DNA of 64,000 nt from Calycina herbarum (lineage: Eukaryota > Ascomycota > Leotiomycetes > Helotiales > Pezizellaceae), in NCBI GenBank assembly GCA_001414485.1, contig LLEY01000015.1, forward strand, positions 62,001 to 126,000, in the 5' to 3' direction. Below the pieces are notes generated by a model that was given only the letters and a program-made list of their open reading frames with translations, was not told the origin of the DNA and did not search any database. Positions 10,756 through 22,844 of this stretch are shown piece after piece. Positions within the stretch are counted from its first letter, which is position 1, and every line of letters starts with the position of its first letter. The position numbers were made by a program, and so were the translations under genes.

Positions 10756-13700
10756 TTAGAGTTGGTCTACGGCATCAATCAAGGGATTGCAAAGTTCTGC
10801 AATGCTCTCGCCCATCGGCTCGGATGAACCATACTCGTCATCGGAGCCAGCCCATTCTAAATCAAATCAGCCATGAGCTTTGAAGAGAGTGGAACCATTA
10901 AACTTACCAGAACCCTCATCATCGGCTTCTTCATCGATAGTGTAGTCTTTCAATTTCCTGAGAACGTCTGGTAAAACATTGTTAGCCTTATTTTGCAAAG
11001 AATGCTGCGTATGAAGGGGTAAACTTACGTGTTTTCTTTTCTTGGTATTGACTTTGCAATGCACCATCCTTTTCTGTTTCGAAGAAAGTCTCGCAATTCT
11101 CAATGACGTCCTGTATCTCCTGCACCGTTGGTCGAACAGCTTGTTTAGTTGTGCGAACGTAAGTGTGGTCCAAGTATGCAAGACAAGCAAATCCAAGCTT
11201 TTGGCCCGCCAGATGTACATTTTCACCATTTGTCCCGCTTTCAATCGATTTGCTGAAGTCCCCATTGTCCCAGTGCAGGGACAATAACTCAGTGAGGAAT
11301 TTCACCGTATTGTCCCTGACATGGCCATCGTAGTAAGTCAATAAACGAGGAGCCCAATCCCCAATAAGCTCTAAGCACAGGGAGACTATGTGAGCGCTGG
11401 TAACTCGCCGGTTGGTGGGTGATATCTTGACAACGTCTGTGAAGAATTGTAGAAAGTCTCTGCCCTCTAAAATGTCGAGTTGCTTCGTTGCCTTCACTAC
11501 GAGCTCAATCAGCGGGATTATATTGGCAGACTCCGTGTGTTCGCAATACAGAAGAGCCGCTGAAAGGAAAGGTTCCACGTTGGCGGATCCTTTTCTGATA
11601 CCAAGACTAATCGCAGCAAAGATGCATGGATCCAGGTCATCTTCTGGCCAGCGAATAAGGGCAATAATGATCTCCCGGGTAATTCTGGGGTTTTGATTAA
11701 TCTGCAGGAGCTTTTCCACGAGTATATGAGCATTGGTTCGTGTCCAATGCTGGGTCAGAGAATCACGCTCACATTGAGTTAGCGGCGGGGCTGCATCAAG
11801 CCTATTGATGTCAAAGCGGAGCATGTTGTCAGGCACGGCTTCTTCTGAAGGATCGCAAGCACGCAGTAACTTGTAGAGTAGACTGATAACACTGTCGTAG
11901 GAAACTGGTCTCGAGTTGAGTCGCTTGTTGACAATGTTGAGCATCCGATTGAGCTGAGGCGTCAGAGGCAACATTTGATCCGCGCTGACGACCTCTAAAG
12001 TACGGCGAAGATACCCTGCATCCAACAAGATGACTGCTTCGGCTTGTCCCATCGACGCAATGTTGCCCAATAAACCAAAGTATTCCGGCCAAGCCCGACA
12101 ATTGAGGTGAAATGCATCCCAAAGCTTGTTAAGACCCTTCACGATGCTCTGCAGTAGTTGTGGATCACCATCAATTTCCTCCTCATCTTCGAGATCAATC
12201 GGGTCCGTGTTGAGTCTGAGTCCGTATGCATATGGCAGGTCTGCTTTTACTCTTTGCAAGGCTGTATGGATAGACGTTCCGATTTCGTTCCGAACTATGC
12301 TATCATTATTTTTGAAGAGCAATTGCCTCAAAATTTCAGGGTAGTTGCAGTACCACTCAAGATAATCTCTGGTGCACTCTGCACAAGTTTGGCATGTTTG
12401 GCGGATCACCCCCATGTAAGAAACAAAGTCCGGAAGCTCCTTGGTACGAGTAACGACTTGATCAAGGTGGTGCAGAACAACGTTCAACGCGGTCTTCTCC
12501 AGAACATGGCTTTGGGAACATCGGCCGCCAGTAATCTTTTTGACGTTTCCCAGCATTTTTAGGACGAAAGTCAAGTGCGAGGAATCGTATAGCGCGTATT
12601 TTCGCATCAAGAATTCATTTTCCTGTGCGATGTGGTTTGAAAGCATAGGAGGTATCGACAGTCGAACTGGGCTCGACTCTCCTGATACCTCGAGGGAGTG
12701 TTTCTGAGCCGCGAGTGTGGATGACCTCTGATAGAACAACATATAAGCACTGTAGCTTTTGTCATAGGTCATGTTGCCATTGTCGAGTTGCCCACGATAG
12801 TCAATGCCCCCAAAAGTAGCATTTTCCATATTGTTTGGATCCCACGGAGTCACACTGTCATCATTGAACTCAACCCAGTTGTCTTTGTCGCTAGTTGAAG
12901 GTCTTTCCCGAATAAATGAGTAATAATGTCCAGATTCTGCAGTTCCAGCATGGACAAGAATACCGACCAATTCGAAAACATCCTCAGAGGTTTGCTCGGG
13001 ATTATCCATCAGATGTTCCACTTTGTAAGGTCGCATGTCGATCTTGTTTGGAAATGAGAAGTGATCATTGATCTTACTTCGTTGCAGAGTCCGCAAGTTG
13101 AAGTCGAATCTTTTGAGGTGGAAAATCAGATTGTCTGGAATCTCTTTTAAACATGCTCTTTTGACAGCATCAACGTGTCGATCACATGTTGAACATTTGT
13201 ACTTGTTATCTCCTTCCATGACCTCGCCATCCACGTAAGCCTGAAGACTCTCCTGAAGTGAGCTCTTCCCCTTGATATCGCATTGAATAGCCGAAAATAT
13301 TTCAAGTCGTTCGGAAATATGGGGGCATTCCTTCGATTTGACCTGCTGAACTAGTTGCCCTCCGTAAAATGATCGGAATTGCTTTTTGGCCTCGGGAGCT
13401 AGAATTTGGCTTTCCCACCGGTCGAAGAGAAGGTTGTAGAATTCATCGACATCCATCTGAATACTCACATCAATCGGCGTCTCCTCGTATGTGCGGATAG
13501 AGTTGGCGAGATTTTGCGGGTCTGCAGATCTAGCTAAGGAATTTTGCATATTGGCAAACAAAATTTGTGTTTCCGAGAGTAGTTTCTGAGAAGCCCCACC
13601 ATCAGCGACTGATGCTTGTAGCATGAATTCGCGGAATGGAATATTCATGAAAAGCTGCGTAAATAAAGAGTTGAGGTAACAAGTATTCGAAAGATTTCTC

Positions 13701-16700
13701 AATCCCACGTAGCCAGTTGGCGATCTAATCGACTTGCTTCTGTCATGGAGCCAATTTAATTCATAGGAATACGGTCCTAAGAAATATGTAAGCATGGGGC
13801 AAAGATACGGAAGGATATGTTAAATATACCATCGGGAACGTTATCTTCGTAGGAAACCAACTCAAGCAAAAATCCAAGGAGATTCTGGAATTGCTGAGCA
13901 TCATCCTTCACAAGTAGAAAGACTGCATCTGACATGGTCTGCCGGGTCAGTGTATTCAGTAGAGGAATGTTGGGCACAATAGTTTCATCCACTTGAGGCC
14001 CAATATGCGTATTTGGGAATAGATGTTTCCGGAAAAGCTGGCAACCAATGGCACTAGACAGGTTAGTATAAAACCAAATCATTAAGGAAGAAGTACGTTA
14101 CCCGCTTGACAGTGACTGCTGAGAGGCCTTTGCGAATGAAGCAGCACAGCATATAAGGTTTGCCAGACCATGCGCGACCATATCTATACTTTCAGGGTGA
14201 CCAACATTCTGTTCTATTGTTAATACACGTAGCATGGATAGTCTGAAAAGTCACATACCTCGATGCATTTATGACGTAGCAGTAAAGTTCCCCATTCCTT
14301 CACAAGGTCACCAAGACGCAGAGAATCAACCGAGGTGTCCGCAAGTCTCTTGAATAATGCGTGTGCCAAGAGGAAAGTCTCCTCACATTGGCGAGGGTTA
14401 TTCACCGCCTCGGGAATGAGTGTTGCTACCATTGGCCAAAATTCCATAAGAAAACTCGTGGTAGAAACTTGAGCAAGACTATACAAGATTAGACATGTTT
14501 TTGACATCAAATAGAGCGCTATCTTACCTGGGGCTAAATGTGCACTTGTTCATCATCTGCTTTGTGAAGCTTTTTCTGATGACAGGGCGAGAATCCCCAA
14601 GCACTAAATCGTGAAACAGGGTTCCGTTTTTCAGATGAATTACCAAAGAATCCCAAAAAGCAGAGTTATGGAGCGACGCTTCTAACAGTGCCTCTGACAA
14701 CCTACATGTCAGATTCAGGGACTGCGGTGTATTTGAACTAGACCTCGCTTCGTCAAGCAACGTTAAGAGGCGGCTGAGAAGAATGTCGTTGAGATGAGGG
14801 GCAACCGAAGAGGGAAGAAGTGGTTCTATGATACATTAGCACAATTGAGCTAGTCATCAAAAGGTTGAAAACCTACCCTTCAGAAATTGTATGAAGCAAT
14901 CGATCAAATGGAGAGCAAGTCGGTCCTTCAGCTCAACATTGGTGCAGTTGTCAAGGACCTTTTCATCAGATATAGCCGCCACAATCAGTCCGATGGCTCT
15001 TGTCAATGCTACTTCATTCACGGAACCCTAAAACAAAGTTTAGCAACGTTCAATCAGTCGGAAAATAATTTTCTCCTCACCTTCTGAGATTGGCCTGCAA
15101 TGTATTCCCGAAGGGTGTGTATTGCGTATAAGCATCTGAATGGCTGGCCTTGAGGGAATATTTGAGTATATGGTATTGCCTCATCGTCAAATTCCTTCAA
15201 AATGCGATCGTAGACCGGAAACTTGATCAGAAAATGGTAAATCTAGACATTCTAGTTAGCCATGACACTCGGTGTAAGCATTTAAAGTCAAAAAATACCT
15301 CTTGAGCAACCTTCTCCTGCATGCTCAGATAGCTCCACAATTCTTCAAAGTGTTTCATAATTTCCAGCTCTAGTGTAGTCTTATTTATTTCGGACGATCT
15401 GGCTGGCCTTTCACCCTCGCGGCGTTGTACCAGAACCAGCCCGGTCAGATTCAAGTCCTCAAGAGACTTGCCTGACTCAACCTCGTCAGGATCGAACTCT
15501 CTTCCCTGACAAAACACCTTGTAGTTCCGGAAACCTGTTGCCTTTTGAAGGCTAGCAAATAAAGCTGCGGCGGTGTTCAGTTTACCAATCGTCAAGCTTC
15601 TCACCTCAGTATGTGTGTTTCCATCAAATGATTGATATTTGACAGTGATCTCTTCCCCTTCCACTTTGCCAGAGGCCATAGCCGTAGGGAGCTTGGGTTT
15701 CGGTGTTACGAATCGCGGCTTGGATTGGTAAGCTTTCAAAAACTCTCGGAGCACGGCTAAAGATCTTGCGAAAATTGTTTCCTGTTCTTGGAATTGTGCT
15801 TCAGACGGAACAATGACCATGCCATCCTCCTGCTCGCTGGTTGCCCCATCGCTGAAGGATTTGAGCCGAGAAGCGGCGCCGGAGAGCTGCTTCAAACAAC
15901 GTTCAACAAGGACTAGGTGTATGCTTCTCGCAGTAGTGCGTGGCATAGATGTGATGAGGACACTATCGACATAAACCTCAACGAGGATACCGATCGCAGC
16001 AGCATCAATGGTATTAGGGGGGGCAGTCAATATCATGCGCCAAATCTGCTCGAGAGAGGGGGTTTCAAATGCTCGATCATCATCAATCGGGAAATCACCA
16101 CCCACTGTCTCCAACCAAGATCTATTCGCGGAACGGGCAAATTCCAATGCACCCGGTGTAAAACAATGAGGTGGGAGATTCGGAAGATGTTCTTTGAAGC
16201 AGGCGACGAGGTATGGATTGTGGGGTGATCGTTTTACTGCGGCATTGATGATATTCCACCAATCTGCGCGTTCCGCCATATTCTTGGACTCGCTGCCTAC
16301 CAAGTGGTCCCAGAGACGTCGGCCGAGATCTGGTGAGATCGTTTCTGGGTGATGAACAATGACAAGGAGAATGAGGTCCCGGCGGGCAGCACTCGCCGGC
16401 GTGTTTCTAACAGACGAGTCACGTTCCCCAGCTATTGTATACTCCAATTCCTCGACAAGAATTCGTGTTAGACCTGATTGGGTAGTCAGAGTTCGCAAGT
16501 CAGTGTTGAGATGGTGCTTAATAAGCGTGCTGAGAACACAAATGCTACCCGGGGCGGTCGGTCTTCTCGACGAGATCTCCTCGATGCAACTAGCATAAAT
16601 TTCCTCTCGAATTCCGGGTTCGGGTCCTTGTGACAAAAGTTCCCGGAGCTTGAAGGCCGCAAAATTCTGAATATCCGGATAACCTGCTGGGAGGCCCGGA

Positions 16701-18928
16701 GTTATGATCGAGGACTCCCGAATGAGCCGAACACATAGTTCATAAGGTGGTGCATCAACACATCGGACATTGTCATGCACTGCTTTAGTAACGAGCTGTA
16801 GAAAGAGAGCTTCACAGAATTCGCGCATAGGGGCGTTGAATGCCTCGATGGGAAGATCACAAGCTTTTTCGCAGATGTATAGCAGAGCGGTATAATCGTA
16901 CAGATTCATACAATGTCTGATCATCAGCAAGATAGCCTTGACCACACGAGGATCTTGGCTAGTTGTGACTGTTTGCCAGATCAAGTCGGTCAACTCGGAA
17001 GTGTAGGTCTTGGTCACAATAAGAAAGCCGAGGATGTTATGACTTTCGTTGATGATTTCGGGATGTGACCCAATACCAACAAGGTACTCAATGAGCTTGT
17101 TATCGAGTACAAAGTGGGCCAAGAACAGCAGTACGGGACTGCGAGGTGGATCAGTACCCCGAGCCAGATTGTAAAGCCGGAGCAAGTCACCGCACATAGT
17201 CGTAGCGCCAACAACCCGTAATTGCATCTGCGCTGATGTAATGAGTTTTTTTAGGATAGAAAATCGCCATTGGTGCGAGAATACCAGGGACATGTTCTTT
17301 CTTTGTATGTCGGGATGATCCAGCCGTCGCTTATCAAGAAGCTCTCGGGTTTCGTCATTCTCGTATTTCAACGCCTTTTCCAAGAGTTCGTACAAACTTT
17401 GTAGGTGAACCTGAGCAGCATCGGGAGTGAGAAAAGTGACATGTTTATCGATGATGGTTTCCAAGCCAAATGCCATGACCTTGAAAAAGTCGTAGCCTTC
17501 CGAGATTTCTTGCTTGGCGTTTTCACCAAATTCCCGCAGAGGCGAACTTTCCAGTAAATGTGCTGCGGTGAGGATGGCTTTACACACCAGACGACAAGGC
17601 TCCACAAGGTTCTCAATGATTTTTGGATTTCGTGGGACGATAGCAAGTTGGGCACCAACGAGTTTTGTCAAGTTTGGAATAGATCCCCCCTCCGCCAAGA
17701 ACTGGGATATCATGTCCGCAGCATCGTCATCCCAATTCCAATTGTAATGCGTTTCTAGATTCCGGCCAATATGTGTGGTCTCTTCCTTTCGGAGTAAGAA
17801 ACTGAATGCTTCCAGAATTCGTCTTGAGCCAAGATCCGGATCTTGTCCCATGTCTGCCTTTGGATGGGTCAAGGTTTTGACGTCCATTGCCACAAATCGT
17901 CCGGCGAGACGAGCAAACTGACAGAACATATCGGAAAGGGCCTGACGGCTATGTTGATGGCGTCGAAGGAAATCACCGAAAAAGCGGCTTCTCAAATGAC
18001 TCTGATCAGCAGGGGAATCACGGCAAGAAGGGGTGACTTTAGCTTACCTTCTAGAATTCAATGCCCAAAATAGATCAGGAAACGCGTACCAGAAGTCTCT
18101 GTAATTGCAGAAGTGTCGGTACAGTGGAAAGGAATCCGTCTCGTATCTCATAAAGTTACTCATCCAGTCCCGAAGCTTGCAAAATACATCATCGCCGGCA
18201 ACATCATCTGTATTAGTTAGCAGTTGCCCCGGCAGCTTGTCAAAAGACGAACCATATTGTAAAAAGTTTGCCACTCTGCGAACAGCATTAGGCAGTGGCT
18301 CACCACTCTCCAGAAAGGGAAAGTCCAAAACCGGGTCTGCCAGAACGGTATCTCCATCCAAGATAGCCACCGGCGGACCTCTGCCTTCGAAATCGCCATC
18401 ATCTTCGCTCAGAGGTATAATTTCAATGTCAGGGGCGGGGCTTCCTCCTAGGGCGGAGGGAGAGGACGAGGGAGTTCCGATTGCTGGGGCCGTTGACAAG
18501 GCATCGCTCTCTGACTCTATACTCACCCGCGGATCCGCATCCTCCCCGTTGTTGGCCATCTTAGAAGGTGTGGTGGGGGAGGGCGGGGACGAGGGAATGG
18601 ATTCGAGGGGATGAGCCGTTCGCAGATTGATGGTCACTCTGCTTGATGTTGGTTCCGGGGGTGGATGGTCAGAACTTGTTCGGGTTGGGGTGCGAGGCGG
18701 GGCAGAGTCGACTCCAGCCTTTGTGTTGCCTTCTCGCAGAGGAGTGGAAGGGACTGGGGGTGCACTATCGGATTCACAGACAGTATCGACCGATCTGCTA
18801 CGTGATTCTTCGCGAGAAACACGCTGCCGCTTTCTCGAGGAAGGTTCTTCAAAAGGATTAGGCCGGGTTGAGCAAGGCTCTGAAGAGACCGCACGTTCTC
18901 GCGAGAGCTCCGCTGGTGTAGGTTCCAT
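10756..18928 (-). CDS. giant ubiquitin-specific protease (USP/UCH family), 2,550 aa, 11 exons
   Basis: Frame-consistent exons: 18928-18048, 17999-15299, 15242-15081, 15027-14877, 14825-14528, 14478-14259, 14208-14102, 14053-13830, 13776-11029, 10967-10908 and 10856-10756. Introns are 48-61 bp. The start is the first ATG (MEPTPAELSRERAV). Residues 1-200 are a disordered Ser/Pro-rich tail. A long alpha-helical, HEAT-like region follows, with a ubiquitin-like fold near 1080-1160 (EEITVKYQSFDG through LVLVQRREGE). The catalytic USP domain spans roughly 1600-1930: Cys box GLRNLSNTCYLNSL (Cys about 1614), Cys-rich finger KYKCSTCDRH, and His box HAGTAESGHYYSF. More helical repeats and a short acidic C-terminus follow. 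The architecture is that of the USP9X/USP24/USP34 class, which removes ubiquitin from proteins. The Cys and His boxes look intact, so the enzyme should be active. The substrate is unknown. Confidence 0.93.
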
Positions 18929-19847
18929 TTGGGAGGTACCGAAGAGGGCAGAGCGAGAGTAGGTATCGTGAGGTTTTGGAGGCGCACGCAGAGAGCGCTA
19001 TTGCTGCTGCTGCTGCGGCTGCTTATTCCCAGCACAGTTGCAGAAGCTTGCGATGTTATAAAATTCCCATAGGTGAGGTTGGAGGTCGGAATACTTGCGA
19101 GACAAGGGTGTCCGATTGAGGTGGGTGTGATTTAGGCGACCAGATAGAGCTCTACCGTCATCATAGGTAGATCGGAGTCAGGCGTTTCTAGGTAAGTGAG
19201 AGACCAGTCGCTCGCTCTTTTGAAGGAAAGATCGGACAGGTGGGAGGTAAAGGGGGGATGGGTGCACGCTTGGAGGAAGCTTGCAGAAGAATGGAGAATG
19301 AAGAGTGCCAGCAGAAAGACAAGACGGAGGTTTTCAAAGAATTGTCGTGATGAGGGGAAGAAATTCTAGTTAAGTTCTGGAGCTTCACGCGTCTTATCGT
19401 AGAAGGGTTGCCTTTCTAGTGAGGCACCCATCTAGATAGGAATTAGTGTGTCCGAAGTGCATCCGAAGTTTGTCCGATATGGGCACTCCTTTAGTGTGAG
19501 TATTTTTTACAACTCTTACGTACTTTCATTTCTTTACAATTGAGATCAGCTACTGCTGATTTGTCTCTGTTCGTTTAATACAGATAATTCGGTTGAGGGT
19601 GTTGCGCATCCTGTAGTTGGGTGAATACCTAGCAATTTCTCACACTTAAGAACCCATCAAAAAGTCAATTAGACCAGCAGAGCCACCTAGAAGACACGTA
19701 GGCATACAACCCCCTCTCTTGTTCTTGGTCTCACCTGAATTAGCGAGAATTATCAAGCTGTTTTCCCTTCCTTGCTGCCGCTGTGTCAAAGGCAACTGAT
19801 TGCAAAACTCTTCTGCTGCCACCATCCTTCAGAAAAGACCATTCAAG
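18929..19847. promoter_or_regulatory. divergent promoter region between the USP gene and POP3
   Basis: The two genes start 919 bp apart and point away from each other, so this DNA holds both promoters. A short GCTGCTGCTGCTGCGGCTGC run lies near 19001-19022. No strong TATA or other element stands out, as expected for housekeeping genes. Confidence 0.5.
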
Positions 19848-20717
19848 ATGGACAAAAAGACAAAGACCATCTTTCAGCTGGACTCTCCATTCACGACTAC
19901 CAAATGGTGAGTTGCGTTCTTCCTTCGTAATTTCAAGTAAACCGCTCACTCTTCCGCAGGCCAGAAATTTCCCCAGAAAACCAGGATCACATTTCGGAGC
20001 TTCTCTGCAGGTAAATTGACCCCCGAGTCGTTCGAAGTCTATAATCTAATTCTTCGCAGTCTCATCTCCCCAATTGGCAAATATCGTTCCACAAATAACG
20101 TCCCCTCCAAGGGAAAAAGAGACAATAAGCGCAAGAGAAAAGAAGTCAGAGCCGCCTGGGAACGTCAAGCCGCCGCGCAACCTCCACCACCCGAGATATC
20201 TTCCTTCGTTGTAGTCGGTCTGAGGACCATCACACGAAAACTAGAAGTTGCATCAAAGGCATCAAAACCAACCAGCAATGAAAGCGAGCCAGCCGACGAC
20301 AAGGGTGCCAAAAAGGAAGAATCTAGCAACACCAACCAGCAGGAAGAAGACCCCCCATACTTCACTGCAATCTTCGTTTTCCGAGATTCCCACGAAAGAG
20401 TCCTTCACGCCCACATGCCACAACTCGTCGCGACATCTACTCTAGGTCATCCCAATCTGCCGGCAACAAGACTCGTCCAATTACCAAAAGAATGCTGGTC
20501 TCGAATCTGCGAAGTCTTGAAATTGCCGAGGGTGAGTTTTCTGGGACTTCTTGACGGCGCACCACATGCAAAGGCACTGGTCGACTTGATTCTAGAAAGC
20601 GTACCTGAGATTGAGGCACCTTGGCTTGAAGAAGTAAAGAATGCCGCGTACCTCCCAGTCAAGATTAATGCGATTGAGACTACGATTGGAGCAGCCAAGG
20701 AGAAGAAGGTGGTTTGA
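19848..20717 (+). CDS. POP3: RNase P / RNase MRP protein subunit Pop3
   Basis: Three exons (19848-19906, 19960-20010, 20060-20717) with introns of 53 and 49 bp give 255 residues. The N-terminus reads MDKKTKTIFQLDSPF, then W-P-E-I-S ... LLCSLISPIGKYRS, the N-terminal signature of fungal Pop3. A basic stretch (KGKRDNKRKRKE, about 50-62) suits RNA binding. FVVVGLRTITRKLE and FTAIFVFRD form the L7Ae-like core. A charged Ser/Glu/Lys insert lies between them. An Ala/Leu-rich C-terminal part (RVSFLGLLDGAPHAKALVDL) follows. Pop3 belongs to the nuclear complexes that process pre-tRNA and pre-rRNA. The two tiny upstream exons restore the conserved N-terminus, which supports the model strongly. Confidence 0.88.
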
Positions 20718-22710
20718 AACAATTGGTGATAATTCGAAACTTGAAGAAATATTACGAGGTGCGAGCACCGTCAGGAAGGGAGTCGGGAGAAGTTTGTCGA
20801 AAAGCTTTTGATGGGGTTGAGAGATCATTGATGGAGCAGCTCTCAGTGGCGGATTTGGGGCCTTCTTCACTACTCATACACACACACAAAGCCTATCAGG
20901 ATGGTAAGGGTTTCGCCAGAAGTTGCTACTACATGTGAGCTTAGACTTTGTTTGGCTTCAAAATATGTATTCGTAGCAGCAGCTCAGCATTGAGAATGTA
21001 AACAAAGCTAACTTCGATTTTTTACGTGCTATATGACTATGCACAACCCGATCTAATCACACTTCTCGACTTTCAACGCTCATCATCTAACTTTTGCATA
21101 ACTGGGATCACAAAGGTGAAATACGCTTCATTACTGAAGCGTTCAGGTGAATTTAACGTGACGCAGCAGATAAAGAGAGGCACTTAGCGTTTGCTCAAAC
21201 TTCACCCAGTCAGTGAAGACTAGTAGTATTCTTCGAAGCCACTTGTTACGGGGAGTAGGTGGCTTGAGTACACTACCTGAGTACTTACCTGGAAACAAGA
21301 AAGGGTGATTCTGATTCTCTGTAGGACTCACTCTCTCTCCTTTTATTGTCCCAAAGACTCTAGGACAATACCAAGTATTATCTAAAAGGGTTGGGAGAAT
21401 CACGAGGTATGGGTATTGATTGTCTCATATCTTCTCGCAAAATTGATTCATTTGTTAGAGACTTCGAGTTCGAAGCTTGTGAACAGAGGAGAGTTCTATC
21501 TGACAGTGTAGACCTCGTGGTTGACTAGTCACATACCAGTCCAGGCTTTGGGCTAAGTTGTATATACTAAAAGTATCTGGTGTATGCGCTTGAATTTTCA
21601 CTATTACTTCAACCTACGAGAACTCGCAACACTATAGGTTAACGCAAAGTGAATCAAAGCCTTCAGGGCTGTAGCCTACAGTCAATTGGCAACTTGCGTA
21701 TCTAATCATATTTTGTTTGGATTTTTCGCTCTGTTTATTCGTAGTTTTAACTATTCCATCCGGAGCGGTATAAAAAGAATGAGATCTAGTAACAAAAAAT
21801 AATACTTTAGTTACTTTAGATGTTGTACTCGAGGGCTATTAATTTGAGTAATGTTACCCTCTTATAGATATCCCAGGCTGCCAGCTTAAAAAGAGGGGCA
21901 ATGATGATGGTGGTGAAGCCTACCCTATTTAACTCTTGATCAGGCAAACAATGGACAAAGAAGAAGCCATTTCTTTAATACAGTGAGTTGCGAGTCAAGC
22001 TTGAATTTGCTACCTTTTTTTGTAATCCGAGCTTTTTAAGAAAATTCCTTAATTTCCCCTTTTTTTAGGCACTCTTTTATCTATAATATACTATTTATAA
22101 GAACAGGAAAGAAGAGGCTTATATCTCCTCCTATACTCTATAAACTTTATAGGATAAAAAGCGACCTCCGATTTGAACTCTATATAATTGTTTTAGTGAT
22201 AAATATAATAAAAATAGAAGATTAAGAACAGAAAGCTATTCCCCTGTATAATAGGTGATATTGGCCTAGAACCTTAGGCCAAAACACTCACGTGAGCGCC
22301 GGAATTGGTATCCAAAACCCTCACGTTGCACATCGTGAACAAGACCCTTGTTCTATTCCTTTATCCACCCTGTATTATCGGTAGAACCTTTGTCCGTAGC
22401 TTCTTTGAAAATCCTCGGACGAGTATTTAACCTGGGCTTATCCCACCGTAGAAATGCAAGCGATTTACACCCTACTTTTTATCACAAATAACAGACATAA
22501 AAATCACGTTTTCTTCCCTCGCTTAACCCCACTTTCAGCCTAAAAACTAAAAACGTCATATCTCAACAAGATGACATGCCACGACCAACTTTAAAAGCTC
22601 AAAAGATACAAAAGAGAAGACAATTGACCGGGGCGGGAAGCGGGGAAGCAAAAAATGGGACAGCTCATTGTCGTTTGATCAATAAACTCCTCCTTAGACA
22701 TTCTAAAACC
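20718..22710. other. AT-rich gene-poor stretch
   Basis: About 2 kb of AT-rich DNA with many TA dinucleotides and stops in all frames, e.g. around 22000-22260. A perfect inverted repeat, TATTGTCC (21344-21351) and GGACAATA (21363-21370), lies within. No gene is visible. It looks like decayed repeat DNA, possibly RIP-affected, but the dinucleotide bias was not computed. Confidence 0.5.
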
Positions 22711-22722
22711 AAAAATATAAAA
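22711..22722 (-). terminator. Pol III terminator of tRNA-Ser
   Basis: On the minus strand the tRNA is followed by TTTT (22722-22719) and then TTTTT (22715-22711), 24-35 nt past the mature 3' end. Runs of four or more T end RNA polymerase III transcription. Confidence 0.6.
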
Positions 22723-22745
22723 TAATTTAAGTCCCCAAACCTGCT

Positions 22746-22844
22746 CGACGCCTAAGAGATTCGAACTCTTGCTCCCGAAAGAAATGCCTGACTTCGCCAT
22801 GAGGCGATAGCAGGGCATCGCGTTAACCACTCCGCCAAAGCGCC
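22746..22844 (-). tRNA. tRNA-Ser(GCU) with an 18-nt intron
   Basis: Read on the minus strand. The acceptor GGCGCTT pairs with AGGCGTC (with G-U pairs). The D arm is GCG...CGC. The anticodon stem ATGCC/GGCAT encloses loop CTGCTA(intron)A, so the anticodon is GCU (serine, AGC/AGU). The intron of 18 nt sits after position 37, the canonical place. A long variable arm follows, as in tRNA-Ser, then T arm AAGAG-TTCGAAT-CTCTT with the B box (GAGTTCGAATCTC). The mature length is 81 nt before CCA. All stems close, so the gene should be functional. Confidence 0.92.
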
